DNA of 49,263 nt from Allorhizocola rhizosphaerae (GCF_003426775.1 NZ_QJUG01000038.1:1-49263), one strand, 5' to 3'; counted from the stretch's first letter, positions 26,766 through 36,021 are shown. A program made the numbers and translations. Notes: generated by a model from the sequence alone, not told the origin.

Positions 26766-28574
26766 TCAGCGCAGCGGCCAGATGACCGCGTCCGACACCA
26801 CCCTGCCCGGCCCGAGGAGCTGTTCGACCGTCGTTTGCAGCGCGGCGCGGTGCTTGTGCTCGGTGAGCACCACGCAGGTTGCCCCCCATTTGGCCAGGTC
26901 AAGGCGCGCCTGCGCGCGATTCTGGTCCGTGACCTCCGCCAGCTCGCCGGTCTTGGCCACCTCGGCGAGCAGGGCCGACGTCGGCCGCTTCCACGTGCCG
27001 ATGGTCGCCCGGCCGCCCCGCCCGTAAGGTCCGATGAAGAAACCCTCCGGCATGCCGAATGCCGCGTTTTGGTCGGCCGCGAAGCGCATCGGCTGCGGCT
27101 CGGGCGGGGTCGGCAGCGGTACCGGAACGATGACATCTCCTTCATCGGCGCACTGCCGCCAATGGCCCTCGGCGTAGAACCGCGGGACCGGGGCCCGGTC
27201 GGCGGTGGGCAGCGGCACCGGAAGGATGGGCAGCAGAGCGAGCCCGATCGATGCGGGCACCGACCAGCGCACCCACGGATTGCCCGACCGCCACGCCTCA
27301 TCGATGGCGAAGACCAGCAGGATCGCGATCAGCGGGATCGCCACCAGCGCGAAACGCAGCGGCAACGCCCCGTCGATCACCGGAATTCCTTTGAGCAACT
27401 GGTACGGCCCGGCGAGCCCGGTCGGCCGGCGGTCCATCACGATCATGGGCCCGAGCGAGAGCCAGCACATGATCAGACCGGTCAGGAACATCGGGATCAC
27501 GATCGGCCGTTGGTAGAGCCACACCACCAGGACCATGATCAAGATTAGGAGGGGCCAGCCCAGGAATGTGTTGTACTCCGCCGGGCCGGTGCTCAGGCGG
27601 GCCGTCTCGGCCGAGCCGAACAGGGACAGGGGCGAATACGCGACGAAGCTGGCCAGGTCGGCGACGAAGTAGTCCGGGCTGAACACGCCGTTGGGCACCG
27701 ACTGCGGCCCGCGGAACTGCATCCACAACGGGTAGGCCAGCAGCGGCACGGCCACCCCGACCGCGATGGCCAGGCCCAGCGCGAACCGGCCGATCCGGCG
27801 CGCGGGCGGCCGCTGGATGGCCAGGAAGAACAGCGAGACGAGGACCAGGGTGAACGCGGTCAGGTACAGGGTCTCCTCGCCGATGAACACCTGCACGGTG
27901 ACCAATAGGCCGAACCCGACTGAGACGATGATCACACGCTTGGCCCGAAGCTGGGACTCGCCGGCGGCGCGCCAGAGCGCGATCACGCACCAGATCATGG
28001 CCGGCACGAGCCACTGCGCGGTCATGTGCAGGTGGCTGTTGGCCTGCGAGACCATGCCGGGCGCGAACCCGCAGAAGAACCCGCCGACGATCGCGGCCAG
28101 CGGCGTGGCCCCCAGCGTGCGGGAGAAGAGCAGGTACCAGCCCATCGCCGTGCCGGCAAGGTTGACCACCATGATCACGGCGAACGTGGTCGCCGCGCCG
28201 AACAGCCACGTGACCGGCGCGAAAATCACCCCCAGCCCGACGGTCGCCGCGTTGGTCAGCATGTTGATCCCGTCGGGGGCGTTCAGCCGGTCGCTCAACA
28301 GGCTGAAATCGCCCACCCAGAAGCGGCCGCCGTAGGACAGGAACCATTCGACGAGCACCTGGTCGGCCGGGTTCAGCGCCAGCGTGCGGGTGTCCGGATC
28401 GGACCACAGGCCCAGCGTCAGCCACAGCGCGAGCAGCAGGAAACCGAGCCCGATGATCGGGTCCCGCAGCCTGCGCGCGGGAACCCCCCGCAACCTGCGC
28501 AACAGCGCCCCCGGCGCCGAAGACCGGACACCGGGCGAGTCCGCCAAGTCCGGTCTTTCCGTTGTGCTCATCAC
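26766..28574 (-). CDS. Large polytopic membrane protein, GT-C glycosyltransferase-like
   Basis: The protein has about 602 residues and 10-12 membrane helices, with a large external loop after helix 1 (NPADQVLVEWFLSYGGRF) and a soluble C-terminal domain of about 150 residues. The layout and the acidic residues in the first loop resemble GT-C-fold glycosyltransferases that use polyprenyl-phosphate sugars, but I see no firm signature, so this is an inference. The GTG at 28574 follows TAAGGT by 7 bases; ATG 28571 and ATG 28580 are close alternatives. The C-terminal domain (RFYAEGHWRQCADEGDVIVP) looks exported. The gene precedes the Bax-inhibitor gene by 81 bases. Confidence 0.7.
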   Translation of the reverse strand: MMSTTERPDLADSPGVRSSAPGALLRRLRGVPARRLRDPIIGLGFLLLALWLTLGLWSDPDTRTLALNPADQVLVEWFLSYGGRFWVGDFSLLSDRLNAPDGINMLTNAATVGLGVIFAPVTWLFGAATTFAVIMVVNLAGTAMGWYLLFSRTLGATPLAAIVGGFFCGFAPGMVSQANSHLHMTAQWLVPAMIWCVIALWRAAGESQLRAKRVIIVSVGFGLLVTVQVFIGEETLYLTAFTLVLVSLFFLAIQRPPARRIGRFALGLAIAVGVAVPLLAYPLWMQFRGPQSVPNGVFSPDYFVADLASFVAYSPLSLFGSAETARLSTGPAEYNTFLGWPLLILIMVLVVWLYQRPIVIPMFLTGLIMCWLSLGPMIVMDRRPTGLAGPYQLLKGIPVIDGALPLRFALVAIPLIAILLVFAIDEAWRSGNPWVRWSVPASIGLALLPILPVPLPTADRAPVPRFYAEGHWRQCADEGDVIVPVPLPTPPEPQPMRFAADQNAAFGMPEGFFIGPYGRGGRATIGTWKRPTSALLAEVAKTGELAEVTDQNRAQARLDLAKWGATCVVLTEHKHRAALQTTVEQLLGPGRVVSDAVIWPLR

Positions 28575-28587
28575 CCGCATGACCTTA
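28575..28587 (-). promoter_or_regulatory. Leaderless promoter of the large membrane protein gene
   Basis: On the minus strand TAAGGT (28582-28587) is followed by 7 bases and the GTG at 28574. The hexamer is identical to that of the thiolase promoter. Confidence 0.5.
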
Positions 28588-28677
28588 AACCCTGCGCCAC
28601 TAACCCGATGGAGGCAAGGTGGCCGGACAGGCTAACGTTGACCTCCGAGTCGGCCTGTTATCGCAGGTCGGCGGCCC

Positions 28678-28760
28678 GTCCGGGTGGTGGAATGGCAGAC
28701 ACCGCCGACTTAAAATCGGCTGGCCGAAAGGCCGTGCGGGTTCGAATCCCGCCCCGGGCA
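28678..28760 (+). tRNA. bldA: tRNA-Leu(UAA), bldA type
   Basis: The 83-base gene folds into a class II tRNA. Acceptor arms GTCCGGG and CCCGGGC pair with one G-U, and A is the discriminator. The anticodon stem GCCGA/TCGGC holds the loop CTTAAAA, giving anticodon TAA. The long variable arm is GGCC-GAAA-GGCC, and the T arm is GCGGG-TTCGAAT-CCCGC. The CCA end is not encoded. It reads UUA, the rarest leucine codon in high-GC actinomycetes. In Streptomyces this tRNA is the product of bldA, whose late abundance limits translation of TTA-containing regulators; the same logic is inferred here. Several genes in the window carry TTA codons (see findings). Confidence 0.95.
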
Positions 28761-29200
28761 CGCAGAGCCTCCGCACGCATTTCCGGGGCCAATTGAAGAT
28801 CGTTCTAGTTGCTGGGTGTCTCCGGTGGCTGCCTCCACGCTTGATCGAAGTCGTCGTCGCCGGATGGCGGCACTCAAGAGGCTACCCAGCTGAGCCTCGA
28901 AATGTTGGGGCGGACGCGGGCCGGACGCTCCGCCGCCCGGCGTATCGAAGCGAACGTTTTGACACTTCTCCTCACCTAGGTCAAACTTTGTGGCAAATAC
29001 CTATTGGCGGCGTGGGTGACGATCGGCTCTCGCCGCCTCACAGTCAGCGAGCCGCCGCCAGTTCGACTGCGTTCGCCGCAACGTTCCACTCACGTACAGC
29101 CAACCGAGGCGCCATGCGTTTGTAGCCGGGTGGCCGGCGGTCCCGCTTCCGTCTCACCGCGCCGGCCAACCCCGCGAATGGACGGTTGAAAGGCAAGACG
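28761..29200. other. 440-base region between the tRNA and the SGNH hydrolase gene
   Basis: No gene is convincing here. A candidate promoter lies at 28959-28987: TTGACA, a 17-base spacer and CAAACT; its ends also form an inverted repeat TTTGAC and GTCAAA. If used, the hydrolase mRNA would have an untranslated leader of about 200 bases. Nothing else stands out. Confidence 0.4.
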
Positions 29201-29842
29201 ATGTACGCGTTCGGCGACAGCATCGTGTACGGCCATACATACCCCCGCGGATTCGTGAACTTTACGGCCGAACGCGAACTCATGAACCTGACCAAGTACG
29301 CCAGGAACGGTGCGACGATCGGCCCCGCCGGCTTCTCGGGCGGTCAGATCCTCACCCAGGTGAAAGGCGCCGCCTCGCCGTCGCCCGATTTCGTGGTGTT
29401 CGACGGCGGCACAAACGACGCCGAGGCTATCCACGACTACAATCGATACAGGATCGGCGCGATGGCTCACGGCTTCGACCCCGCCACATTCGACAATGGC
29501 ACCTACGCGGGCTCGCTCGAAACCATCATCTCCACCATGCGGACCAGATGGCCGACCACGCGGATCGTGTACGTCGCCGTCCACAAGCTCGGCTCCCGCG
29601 ACTGGAACACCCAACTCGCACTCCGCGCGGTCACGCTGCAGATCTGCCATAAGTGGGGCGTCGCGGTCGCGGACGTCTTCAACGACACCACCCTGGACAC
29701 CCGCATTTCCAGCCACCGGTCGGCATACACCTTCAACGACCTGGTCAACGGCTATCCCGGAACCGGCGGCACGGGCACACATCCGAACATCGCCGGGATC
29801 ACCACCTTCTACGTCCCGGTGCTCACCGCGGCGTTGAACTAA
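29201..29842 (+). CDS. SGNH/GDSL-type hydrolase
   Basis: From ATG 29201 the protein has 213 residues. Block I is AFGDSIVYGH with the nucleophile Ser, block III is GGTND and block V is GTHPNIAG with the catalytic His. These define the SGNH hydrolase fold used by many esterases and lipases. The start lies directly before block I, and the open frame upstream (from a stop at 29123) encodes no signal peptide. So either it acts in the cytoplasm or its export signal has been lost, since many relatives are secreted. A weak GAAAGG ribosome site sits near 29189. A strong terminator follows at 29890. Confidence 0.85.
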   Translation: MYAFGDSIVYGHTYPRGFVNFTAERELMNLTKYARNGATIGPAGFSGGQILTQVKGAASPSPDFVVFDGGTNDAEAIHDYNRYRIGAMAHGFDPATFDNGTYAGSLETIISTMRTRWPTTRIVYVAVHKLGSRDWNTQLALRAVTLQICHKWGVAVADVFNDTTLDTRISSHRSAYTFNDLVNGYPGTGGTGTHPNIAGITTFYVPVLTAALN

Positions 29843-29889
29843 CCATGACGGCACAACGTCACGCTGACCAACCGTCCATATTGGACAAG

Positions 29890-29915
29890 GGGCGGCCTCA
29901 GCGCTGAGGCCGCCC
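29890..29915. terminator. Bidirectional GC-rich hairpin between converging genes
   Basis: GGGCGGCCTCA and TGAGGCCGCCC form a perfect 11-bp stem around GCGC. It lies between the hydrolase stop (29842) and the stop of the opposing exported protein (29936), so it can end transcription from both sides. Confidence 0.8.
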
Positions 29916-29935
29916 GCAATTTGAGTCCGTACGGC

Positions 29936-30769
29936 TCAGGTCGCGCACACCGCTGTTGCTGTGGCGGCCCAGATGTCGGGGTTTCCAGCCTGGTCTTCAT
30001 AGCCGGTCACGGTGACTGAATTCGATGCCGGATTGATCCGGAAGTCATCGATCACGGTGTGGTTGCGGAAGCGGAAAAGTCCGCCGCCCACGCCAATCAC
30101 GGCGGTGTTCGCCGGGCAGGTGGCCGTGACGGACTTGCCGTCGCTCGAGTTCTGCGCCGTCTCGACCGTCACCTCGGTCATGCCAGGCAAACCGGCATCG
30201 GCACAGACCGCGACCGCCGTTCCGGTAACCGGGATGACCGCGCCGACCACGCGACTGGGCTCAGCGCTTATATAAGCGCGGTTACTGGTACCGGCATGCG
30301 CACCAGCAGCTTTGACCGCTCCCGTGTTCGAAACCGAATAGCCACTCCCGATGAGGCGCTTGGCCCCACACGACGCGGTCGCCCACACCAGAGCCGGGTC
30401 GGTCATCGACCCGCTGACGAAGGACAGCCCGGCCGGATGCGGAATACAAACCGCAGTCGCATCCAGCCGCCAGGAACCCGCGAAGCCATCCGGATCCTCC
30501 TGTGCCGTCACGATGAGCCTTACGGCACCGGCCACCATCGATGGCCGTATCTCCCTGATCGTCACGTCACCCGTTGCTCCGGTCACGTACGCTCCGCCAC
30601 TGATCGCGACCTTTCCGGTCGCGCAACTGAGCGTCAAAGTCTTCACCGCGCTGCTGTCCAGCGCGCTGGTGGCGTTGACGTAAGCCAAGCCGGCAACCGC
30701 CTGGGCCGGCGTCGCTGCCGACACCGTACCGGCGATTGCCATCAGGGCAGCTGCCGTCAACACCCGCAT
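29936..30769 (-). CDS. Exported protein made of three cysteine-paired repeats
   Basis: The 277-residue protein starts MRVLTAAALMAIAGTVSAAT, a signal peptide probably cut after PAQA. The rest is three repeats of about 80 residues. Each opens with a Cys in a T/S-x-x-C context (Cys49, Cys134, Cys218) and closes with a Cys in ATAVC or VAVC (Cys108, Cys189, Cys275). The six cysteines thus form three evenly spaced pairs, 59, 55 and 57 residues apart. The repeats are beta-rich (AISGGAYV, LIGSGYSV, VIGVGGGLF). Function is unknown; a structural, adhesive or inhibitory extracellular role is possible. GAGG lies 5 bases before ATG 30769. The 270 bases up to the next gene hold no gene I can support. Confidence 0.75.
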   Translation of the reverse strand: MRVLTAAALMAIAGTVSAATPAQAVAGLAYVNATSALDSSAVKTLTLSCATGKVAISGGAYVTGATGDVTIREIRPSMVAGAVRLIVTAQEDPDGFAGSWRLDATAVCIPHPAGLSFVSGSMTDPALVWATASCGAKRLIGSGYSVSNTGAVKAAGAHAGTSNRAYISAEPSRVVGAVIPVTGTAVAVCADAGLPGMTEVTVETAQNSSDGKSVTATCPANTAVIGVGGGLFRFRNHTVIDDFRINPASNSVTVTGYEDQAGNPDIWAATATAVCAT

Positions 30770-31039
30770 GAACCTCAATTGAAATCCTTTCCCCAGCTGG
30801 AGGCTGATCGTCGGTTGGGAATGTACCGCTGTCGCTGCACTGATGGTGATAGCGCATTGCCCTTTCTGCCTTCGTCGCGCAAGTTCAGCAGGCCCTACCT
30901 CTGTATGCCGCCGGCATGGCCGACGCAACGGAGGCAGCGAAGGCGCTGAAGACCAGCACGGCGTGTCCTCACCGACCACGACCGCGTTCTGGGTGCGGGT
31001 CTGGTCCTTCAAGGCATCGCACCCCTGCGTGAACCGCGC

Positions 31040-31996
31040 TCAGAATGTGGCGATCGGGTTGACCGGGCTGCCGGACGTACCGGCGAAGCGGACCGGCGCG
31101 ACTGCGAGGTGGAAGTCCCACTGGCCGAGCTCGGCAGCCGTCGTCGCGCACGCCTCCAGGTCGCAGTTGTCGAGCATCCACAGACCCATCGCGACGAGGC
31201 TCACGGCGTGAACCGGCATCAGGACGTCTTCGTACCCCGACGGCTGAACGTCCTGGGGGGTGTCGGCGCCGATCAGCGCGACCTCCCGTTCGTGCAGCCA
31301 CGGCAGGCAGGACGCGTGCCAGCCGGCCTGCGTGAAACCGCCGGCGTCACCGGCCTCGTGCCGGGCGCGGCCATAGCCGGTCCGCAGGAGTACCGCATCG
31401 CCGGATCGCACCCGCACACCCTGGCGACGCTCGGCCTCCTCGAGGTCCTCGGGAAACACACCCTGCCCCGGTTCCAACCACGGCACGTCGCGGACCCTCG
31501 CGATGTCCAGCAGGACACCACGCGTGATGATGCCGTTCGCCGCAGCCGTGACGGCCGCCCACGCCGATCCCGTTGCGGCGTCGACCAATGAGTGCGACCG
31601 CCCGTTGTACATCGTGCCGTCCCAGAAGATGTGGCACGGCGAGTCGATGTGGGTGAGTGTGTTGCCGTGGAACGTGATGCCGAGCCGCTCGGACGAAAAG
31701 CCCCAGCGCCGGTCGGCGTGGAATGCGGGCACCGGCATGTTCTCGGCACCCGGCATGTCGGCGGCGCACGGGCACGTCGTCGTCGACCGCTCCATGTCTT
31801 CCGGCATGGCAACCTCCCATGCGCACGACACGCTCCTGCCGTGGCGCACGGCCCGCGCCGCCGCCAGCCGGACGTCGTCGGTGATGTGGTTCAGAGTCCC
31901 GAGCTCGTCGTCGTCGCCCCACCGTCCCCAGTTCGACAGCGTGTTGAAGTACCCGAGCACGTCGTCCTGCGTGGGCATCGGCCGCTCTGCCGTCAT
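31040..31996 (-). CDS. Cyclase family protein (kynurenine formamidase-like metal hydrolase)
   Basis: The 318-residue protein has the metal-binding motif of the cyclase family, HGNTLTHIDSPCH (about 110-122), in which the two spaced His residues and the Asp bind a divalent metal, plus a late segment LMPVHAVSLVAMG. The family includes bacterial kynurenine formamidase (KynB) and enzymes acting on lactones or cyclic amides; this length fits the longer, less characterised group. ATG 31996 follows GGAGGAG by 11 bases. The frame is open 32 codons further upstream but those residues are unlike the family. It is divergent from SARP 2. Confidence 0.85.
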   Translation of the reverse strand: MTAERPMPTQDDVLGYFNTLSNWGRWGDDDELGTLNHITDDVRLAAARAVRHGRSVSCAWEVAMPEDMERSTTTCPCAADMPGAENMPVPAFHADRRWGFSSERLGITFHGNTLTHIDSPCHIFWDGTMYNGRSHSLVDAATGSAWAAVTAAANGIITRGVLLDIARVRDVPWLEPGQGVFPEDLEEAERRQGVRVRSGDAVLLRTGYGRARHEAGDAGGFTQAGWHASCLPWLHEREVALIGADTPQDVQPSGYEDVLMPVHAVSLVAMGLWMLDNCDLEACATTAAELGQWDFHLAVAPVRFAGTSGSPVNPIATF

Positions 31997-32234
31997 CCCA
32001 GCATCAACTCCTCCGGTCACGCGGTTCGAGGCACCGCAGGTAGGGTATCCGGCCCTCTGCTTTTGACATGCCACGGCCGACTCGCTTGGCATGACACTAG
32101 ATCAGCGGGTGGGCTGACGACAGTGCGCGCGATCTGATCAGGAACGTTATACGGCGCGCGTTTACGCCGCGTAATGGACAGCGACTACGGCACGGCCGCA
32201 AACGCCGACCGCTGGGATATGGCAGGCTTTGTCC

Positions 32235-35018
32235 ATGCGGTTGGAGATCCGCCTCCTCGGGCCGCTGGAGGTGGCGGTAGACGGGGAGCCGGTCCGGTTC
32301 ACGGGCCGGCCCGCCGTCTTGCTTCTCGTGCTGGCGATATCGGCGGGCCGGATCGTCTCGCTGGACCGGCTGGCCACCGCCCTGTGGGGCGAGGCGTTGC
32401 CCGACAATCCCAGAGCGAGCGTCCAGACCGTGGTCAACCGGTTGCGCCGGCTGGTCGGAGCCGATCGGATCGAAACCCATCCAACCGGCTATCTACTGCG
32501 GGCTGAACCGGACGAAGTAGATGCTCAGCACTTTCTCAACCTGCTGCATCTCGCATCGTCCACATCGGACACTCTGGAGGAGCACAGCCTGCTGACCGAG
32601 GCGCTAACCCTGTGGCGTGGCACCCCGTTCGAGGGCATGCGCTCGGCATGGCTCGCGGACTCGGAAGCGCGGCAGCTGGTGGAGCGATATCTGACCGCCG
32701 TCGAGCGGCGCAGCGACCTCGACCTTGCGGCGGAGCGCCACGACGGTCTGGTGGTACAGCTTCAAAGTCTGATCTCCCGGTATCCGTTGCGCGAGTCGTT
32801 GTGGGTACGGCTGCTCTCTGTCCTTGACGCGACCGGTCGCCGAGCGGAGGCGCTGGAGCACTATGAGACGGTCCGGCGTCGGCTCGCCGATGAGCTCGGT
32901 GCAGACCCCGGTCCGCAGTTGCGGGCGATGCACACCCGACTCCTGGCGGAGGAAGCGCCCATGACTCCGGTCCAGCCGGATGCCGGGCGGGAACGTTTGC
33001 TGCCGCGTCAGTTGCCTATCGAGGTCGCCGAGTTCGTCGGCCGGGAGAAGCTTCTGGCCACAATGGACGGTGTACTGGGCGACGCGACCTCTCCGTTGGT
33101 GATCACCGCGATCGGCGGCGCGGCAGGCATCGGCAAGACCGCGCTGGCCGTGCATTGGGCGCATCGGGTGGTCCACTGGTTCCCCGATGGGCAGCTCTAT
33201 GCCAACCTGCGCGGGTTCGATCCTTCCGGCTCGCCTCGCCCGCCCGAGGAGGTGTTGCGCGGATTCCTTGACGCGCTTGGGGTGCGGCCACAACAGATAC
33301 CCGCGGGATTGGAGGCCCAGGCCGGCCTGTATCGCAGCCTGCTCGCCACCCGGCGAATGTTGGTCGTGCTGGACAACGCCCGTGACGCCGAGCAGGTCCG
33401 GCCGTTGCTGCCGGGGTCGCCGGGCAGCCAGGTCCTTGTGACCAGCCGGGATCGGCTGACCAGCCTCGTCGCCGTGGAAGGCGCCCGGCCGCTGGTGCTC
33501 GACACACTGTCCACAGAGGAGGCTTGGCAACTGCTTGAGCGCCGGTTGGGTATCCAGCGGGTCACGGCCGATCCGCAAGCCACCGAAGGGATTATCCGGC
33601 GTTGCGCGGGGCTGCCCTTGGCGTTGGCCGTGGTCGCGGCGCGTGCCATCGAGCGGCCGGAGTCATCGCTGGCCACCTTGACCGGCGAGCTCGACGGCGC
33701 GCGGGCCGACCTGGACGCCTTCGCAGCCTTCGCCGACAGCGACCCGGTGATCGATGTGCGGTCCGTGTTCTCCTGGAGCTATCGCACTCTGAGCGCTGCC
33801 ACGGCACGACTTTTCCGGCTACTGAGTGTCCATCCCGGACCGGACGTGTCGCCGCCGGCCGCGGCCGCCATAGCCGGACTGCCCTTGGCCGAAACCCGGA
33901 CTGCGTTGCGTGAGCTGATCGCGGCACATCTGATCAATGAGCCGGTGGCGGGTCGGTACACCGTCCACGATCTGCTGCGCGCCTACAGTGCCGAACTGGC
34001 CGAGCAGCTTGACGCAGATATCGAACGTCGTGACGCGCTGCTCCGGATGCTCGACCACTATGTCCACAGTGGATACTCTGCGGCGATGCTGCTGTACCCG
34101 CAACGGCAGCCGATAACGTTGAGCCCGCCTGGGCCGGGCGTGTATCCGGAGGAGTTCGCCGACCATCACCACGCGATGAGCTGGTGTGTCGCGGAGCATC
34201 CAGTACTGCTCGGTGTGGTGGAAAGGGCGGCCGCCGAGGGTCTGGACGCGCACGCGTGGCGGATGGCATGGGCGCTCACCGATGCCCTCGACCGGCACGG
34301 ACACTGGCAAGACATGATCACCACCCAGCTCGTGGCGATCCAGGCGACGCGTCGATTGGGCGAACATTCGGCGCAAGCACAGGCGCACCGCGACATCGCT
34401 CGTGCCTATGGCATTCTTGGCCGGTACGACGACGCCCATACTCACCTTGCCATGGCGCTTGAGCTGTATATCGGAATCGGTGACCGCATCGGCGAGGCCA
34501 ACACGCATCGCAACATCTCCAGGATCCTGGAGTTGCAAGGCCGGCTAAGCGAGGCGATCGGCCAGATGAGACAAGCCATGGACCTGTGCCACACCGCCGG
34601 AGACCGGGTTGGCCAGGCCAGGGCGCTTAATGGGCTCAGCTGGTACCACAGCATGCTGGGCGAGTACGAACAGGCGCTGGTCTACGGCGAGCATGCGCTC
34701 CGGTTGCACCGAGCGGTCGGCAACCTGTACGGGCAGGCCGCGACGTTGGACAGTCTTGGCGTCGCGCACCATCATCTTGGCCATCGCGGCGAAGCCGTCG
34801 CCTGCCTTCGCGCAGCCCTTGAACTCATGCGGGATCGCGGCGACCGCTATATCGAAGCCGAAGTGTTGACGCATCTCGGCGATGCGCACGACAAGGCCGG
34901 TGCCGCCGATGCCGCCCGCGCCGCGTGGCAGCAGGCATGGGAGCTGTTCACCGCGCTCGATCGGGCCGAGGCGACCGAGGTCCGCGCCAAACTCGACGGG
35001 ATCCGAGTCGGCGGATAG
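32235..35018 (+). CDS. SARP/AfsR-type transcriptional regulator (SARP 2)
   Basis: The 927-residue protein has the full SARP-STAND layout: winged helix (about 1-88, MRLEIRLLGPLEVAVDGEP), BTAD (about 92-245, TLWRGTPFEG and GADPGPQLRAMHTRLL), NB-ARC with P-loop GGAAGIGKTALAVHW near 295, and TPR units from about 690 to 920. It is close to SARP 1 in length and in the NB-ARC and C-terminal TPR sequence (ATEVRAKLDG at the end). Unlike SARP 1 it has no in-frame TTA codon that I could find. ATG 32235 is chosen; TTG 32229 lies two codons upstream. The divergent cyclase gene may be a target. An imperfect inverted repeat lies in the upstream region near 32147-32175. Confidence 0.9.
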   Translation: MRLEIRLLGPLEVAVDGEPVRFTGRPAVLLLVLAISAGRIVSLDRLATALWGEALPDNPRASVQTVVNRLRRLVGADRIETHPTGYLLRAEPDEVDAQHFLNLLHLASSTSDTLEEHSLLTEALTLWRGTPFEGMRSAWLADSEARQLVERYLTAVERRSDLDLAAERHDGLVVQLQSLISRYPLRESLWVRLLSVLDATGRRAEALEHYETVRRRLADELGADPGPQLRAMHTRLLAEEAPMTPVQPDAGRERLLPRQLPIEVAEFVGREKLLATMDGVLGDATSPLVITAIGGAAGIGKTALAVHWAHRVVHWFPDGQLYANLRGFDPSGSPRPPEEVLRGFLDALGVRPQQIPAGLEAQAGLYRSLLATRRMLVVLDNARDAEQVRPLLPGSPGSQVLVTSRDRLTSLVAVEGARPLVLDTLSTEEAWQLLERRLGIQRVTADPQATEGIIRRCAGLPLALAVVAARAIERPESSLATLTGELDGARADLDAFAAFADSDPVIDVRSVFSWSYRTLSAATARLFRLLSVHPGPDVSPPAAAAIAGLPLAETRTALRELIAAHLINEPVAGRYTVHDLLRAYSAELAEQLDADIERRDALLRMLDHYVHSGYSAAMLLYPQRQPITLSPPGPGVYPEEFADHHHAMSWCVAEHPVLLGVVERAAAEGLDAHAWRMAWALTDALDRHGHWQDMITTQLVAIQATRRLGEHSAQAQAHRDIARAYGILGRYDDAHTHLAMALELYIGIGDRIGEANTHRNISRILELQGRLSEAIGQMRQAMDLCHTAGDRVGQARALNGLSWYHSMLGEYEQALVYGEHALRLHRAVGNLYGQAATLDSLGVAHHHLGHRGEAVACLRAALELMRDRGDRYIEAEVLTHLGDAHDKAGAADAARAAWQQAWELFTALDRAEATEVRAKLDGIRVGG

Positions 35019-35076
35019 AGCGCGATTCGGCCGAAGGCCGGTCTTCGTAACCGCTGCGGCGGGTGACCAACGGCTG

Positions 35077-35310
35077 TCAGCGGTTGGCGGGAGATCGAGT
35101 GTGAAGGGTGCCCGCCTTGGCTGCGGCGATGGCGGCCGCGGCGGCCTGTTCGGCGAGGGTTTCGTCGATGGGTTCGTGGCTGACGAGCATGCGGTAGTAG
35201 AAGGGTGCGCCGAGGGACCGGATCACCTCGATCGATCCCGTGTTCAGCAGCGGGACCTCGGTCATGGTCAGGTCGGCGAGGAGCTCGGCGAGCAGGCCCA
35301 CCGGGTCGCG
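35077..35310 (-). pseudogene. C-terminal fragment of a TetR-family regulator
   Basis: The frame ending at 35077 encodes LGAPFYYRMLVSHEPIDETL and flanking helices, a typical ligand-domain end of TetR regulators (the GPFYYR-xLxxHEP motif). The N-terminal helix-turn-helix is missing, and a stop codon lies just upstream in this frame. The fragment begins where the lactonase remnant ends, so one deletion appears to have joined the two genes. A small hairpin (arms AACCGCTG and CAGCGGTT, 35049-35085) overlaps its stop. Confidence 0.75.
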
Positions 35311-35323
35311 GCGAGTACCGCCA

Positions 35324-35815
35324 CGTCAGACCGCCGCCCGCGTCCACATCAAACACGGTCACGTTGTGGCCCGAGAAGTCGGCGACGTACAGCTGCCTGC
35401 CGTCGCGGCGGAACGCCATGTCCACCGGATCGAGGCCAAACGGCATCTCGCCGCGCAGCGCAAGCCGGCCGTCGGGGCCGATCGTGTGAGCACGGATCAC
35501 CCCGTCAGCGGCCGACGGATCTACCTGCGCCAGATCGGTGACGTAGAGCCGGCTGCCGTCGGGACTGATCGCCGCGCCCTCGGCGAAGGTGCCGGACTCG
35601 AACGGCGATCCCGGCACCGGCATGAGCTGGCCCATGGCGCCGATCCGGAACCCGTACACGTCCGGCTGCCCGGGCTCCTGCTGGTTGGTCACATACAGGA
35701 ATCGGCCATCCGGCGTGATGACGACACGGTGCCCCGAGACGCCGACCTGCGCGCGGGCCACCTCGTCGCGTAGCGTGCCGTCCGCATTGATGGCAAACCC
35801 GGTGAGCACGCTGTT
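35324..35815 (-). pseudogene. Fragment of a lactonase-type beta-propeller gene
   Basis: About 164 codons match the YVTN/lactonase family: TGFAINADGTL, HRVVITPDGRFLYVTNQ, GAAISPDGSRLYVTDL and MAFRRDGRQLYVADFSG, four successive blade repeats. The first and last blades and any signal peptide are missing. Upstream the frame runs into Arg-rich sequence without homology, and downstream it runs into the TetR remnant in the wrong frame. It is therefore a broken gene, although its middle part is still open. Confidence 0.8.
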
Positions 35816-36021
35816 GCCGTGGATTCGGTGGCCGGGTCCGGACGCGGCATGGCCACCAGCAACGCGATACCTTCGGCCACCGGCGTTGTCGTGGTGTCCG
35901 CGCCGCCGACACGTTGATCCTCGGCGTCGCTTCCTGTCGGACGCCTGGGAAACCACGTGATAGGCCGTCGTGTGGTCGCAGGTGTCTGAGATGGGCGCAC
36001 GCTCTCGCCCGCCTCGACCTG

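Noticed and set aside
28959-29200. Riboswitch in the long leader before the SGNH hydrolase.
   Set aside because: I could not find a conserved riboswitch core or a clear alternative hairpin pair.
30264-30279. Perfect 16-bp palindrome GCGCTTATATAAGCGC.
   Set aside because: It is within the coding part of the three-repeat exported protein, far from its promoter. No function is suggested, though it is longer than expected by chance.
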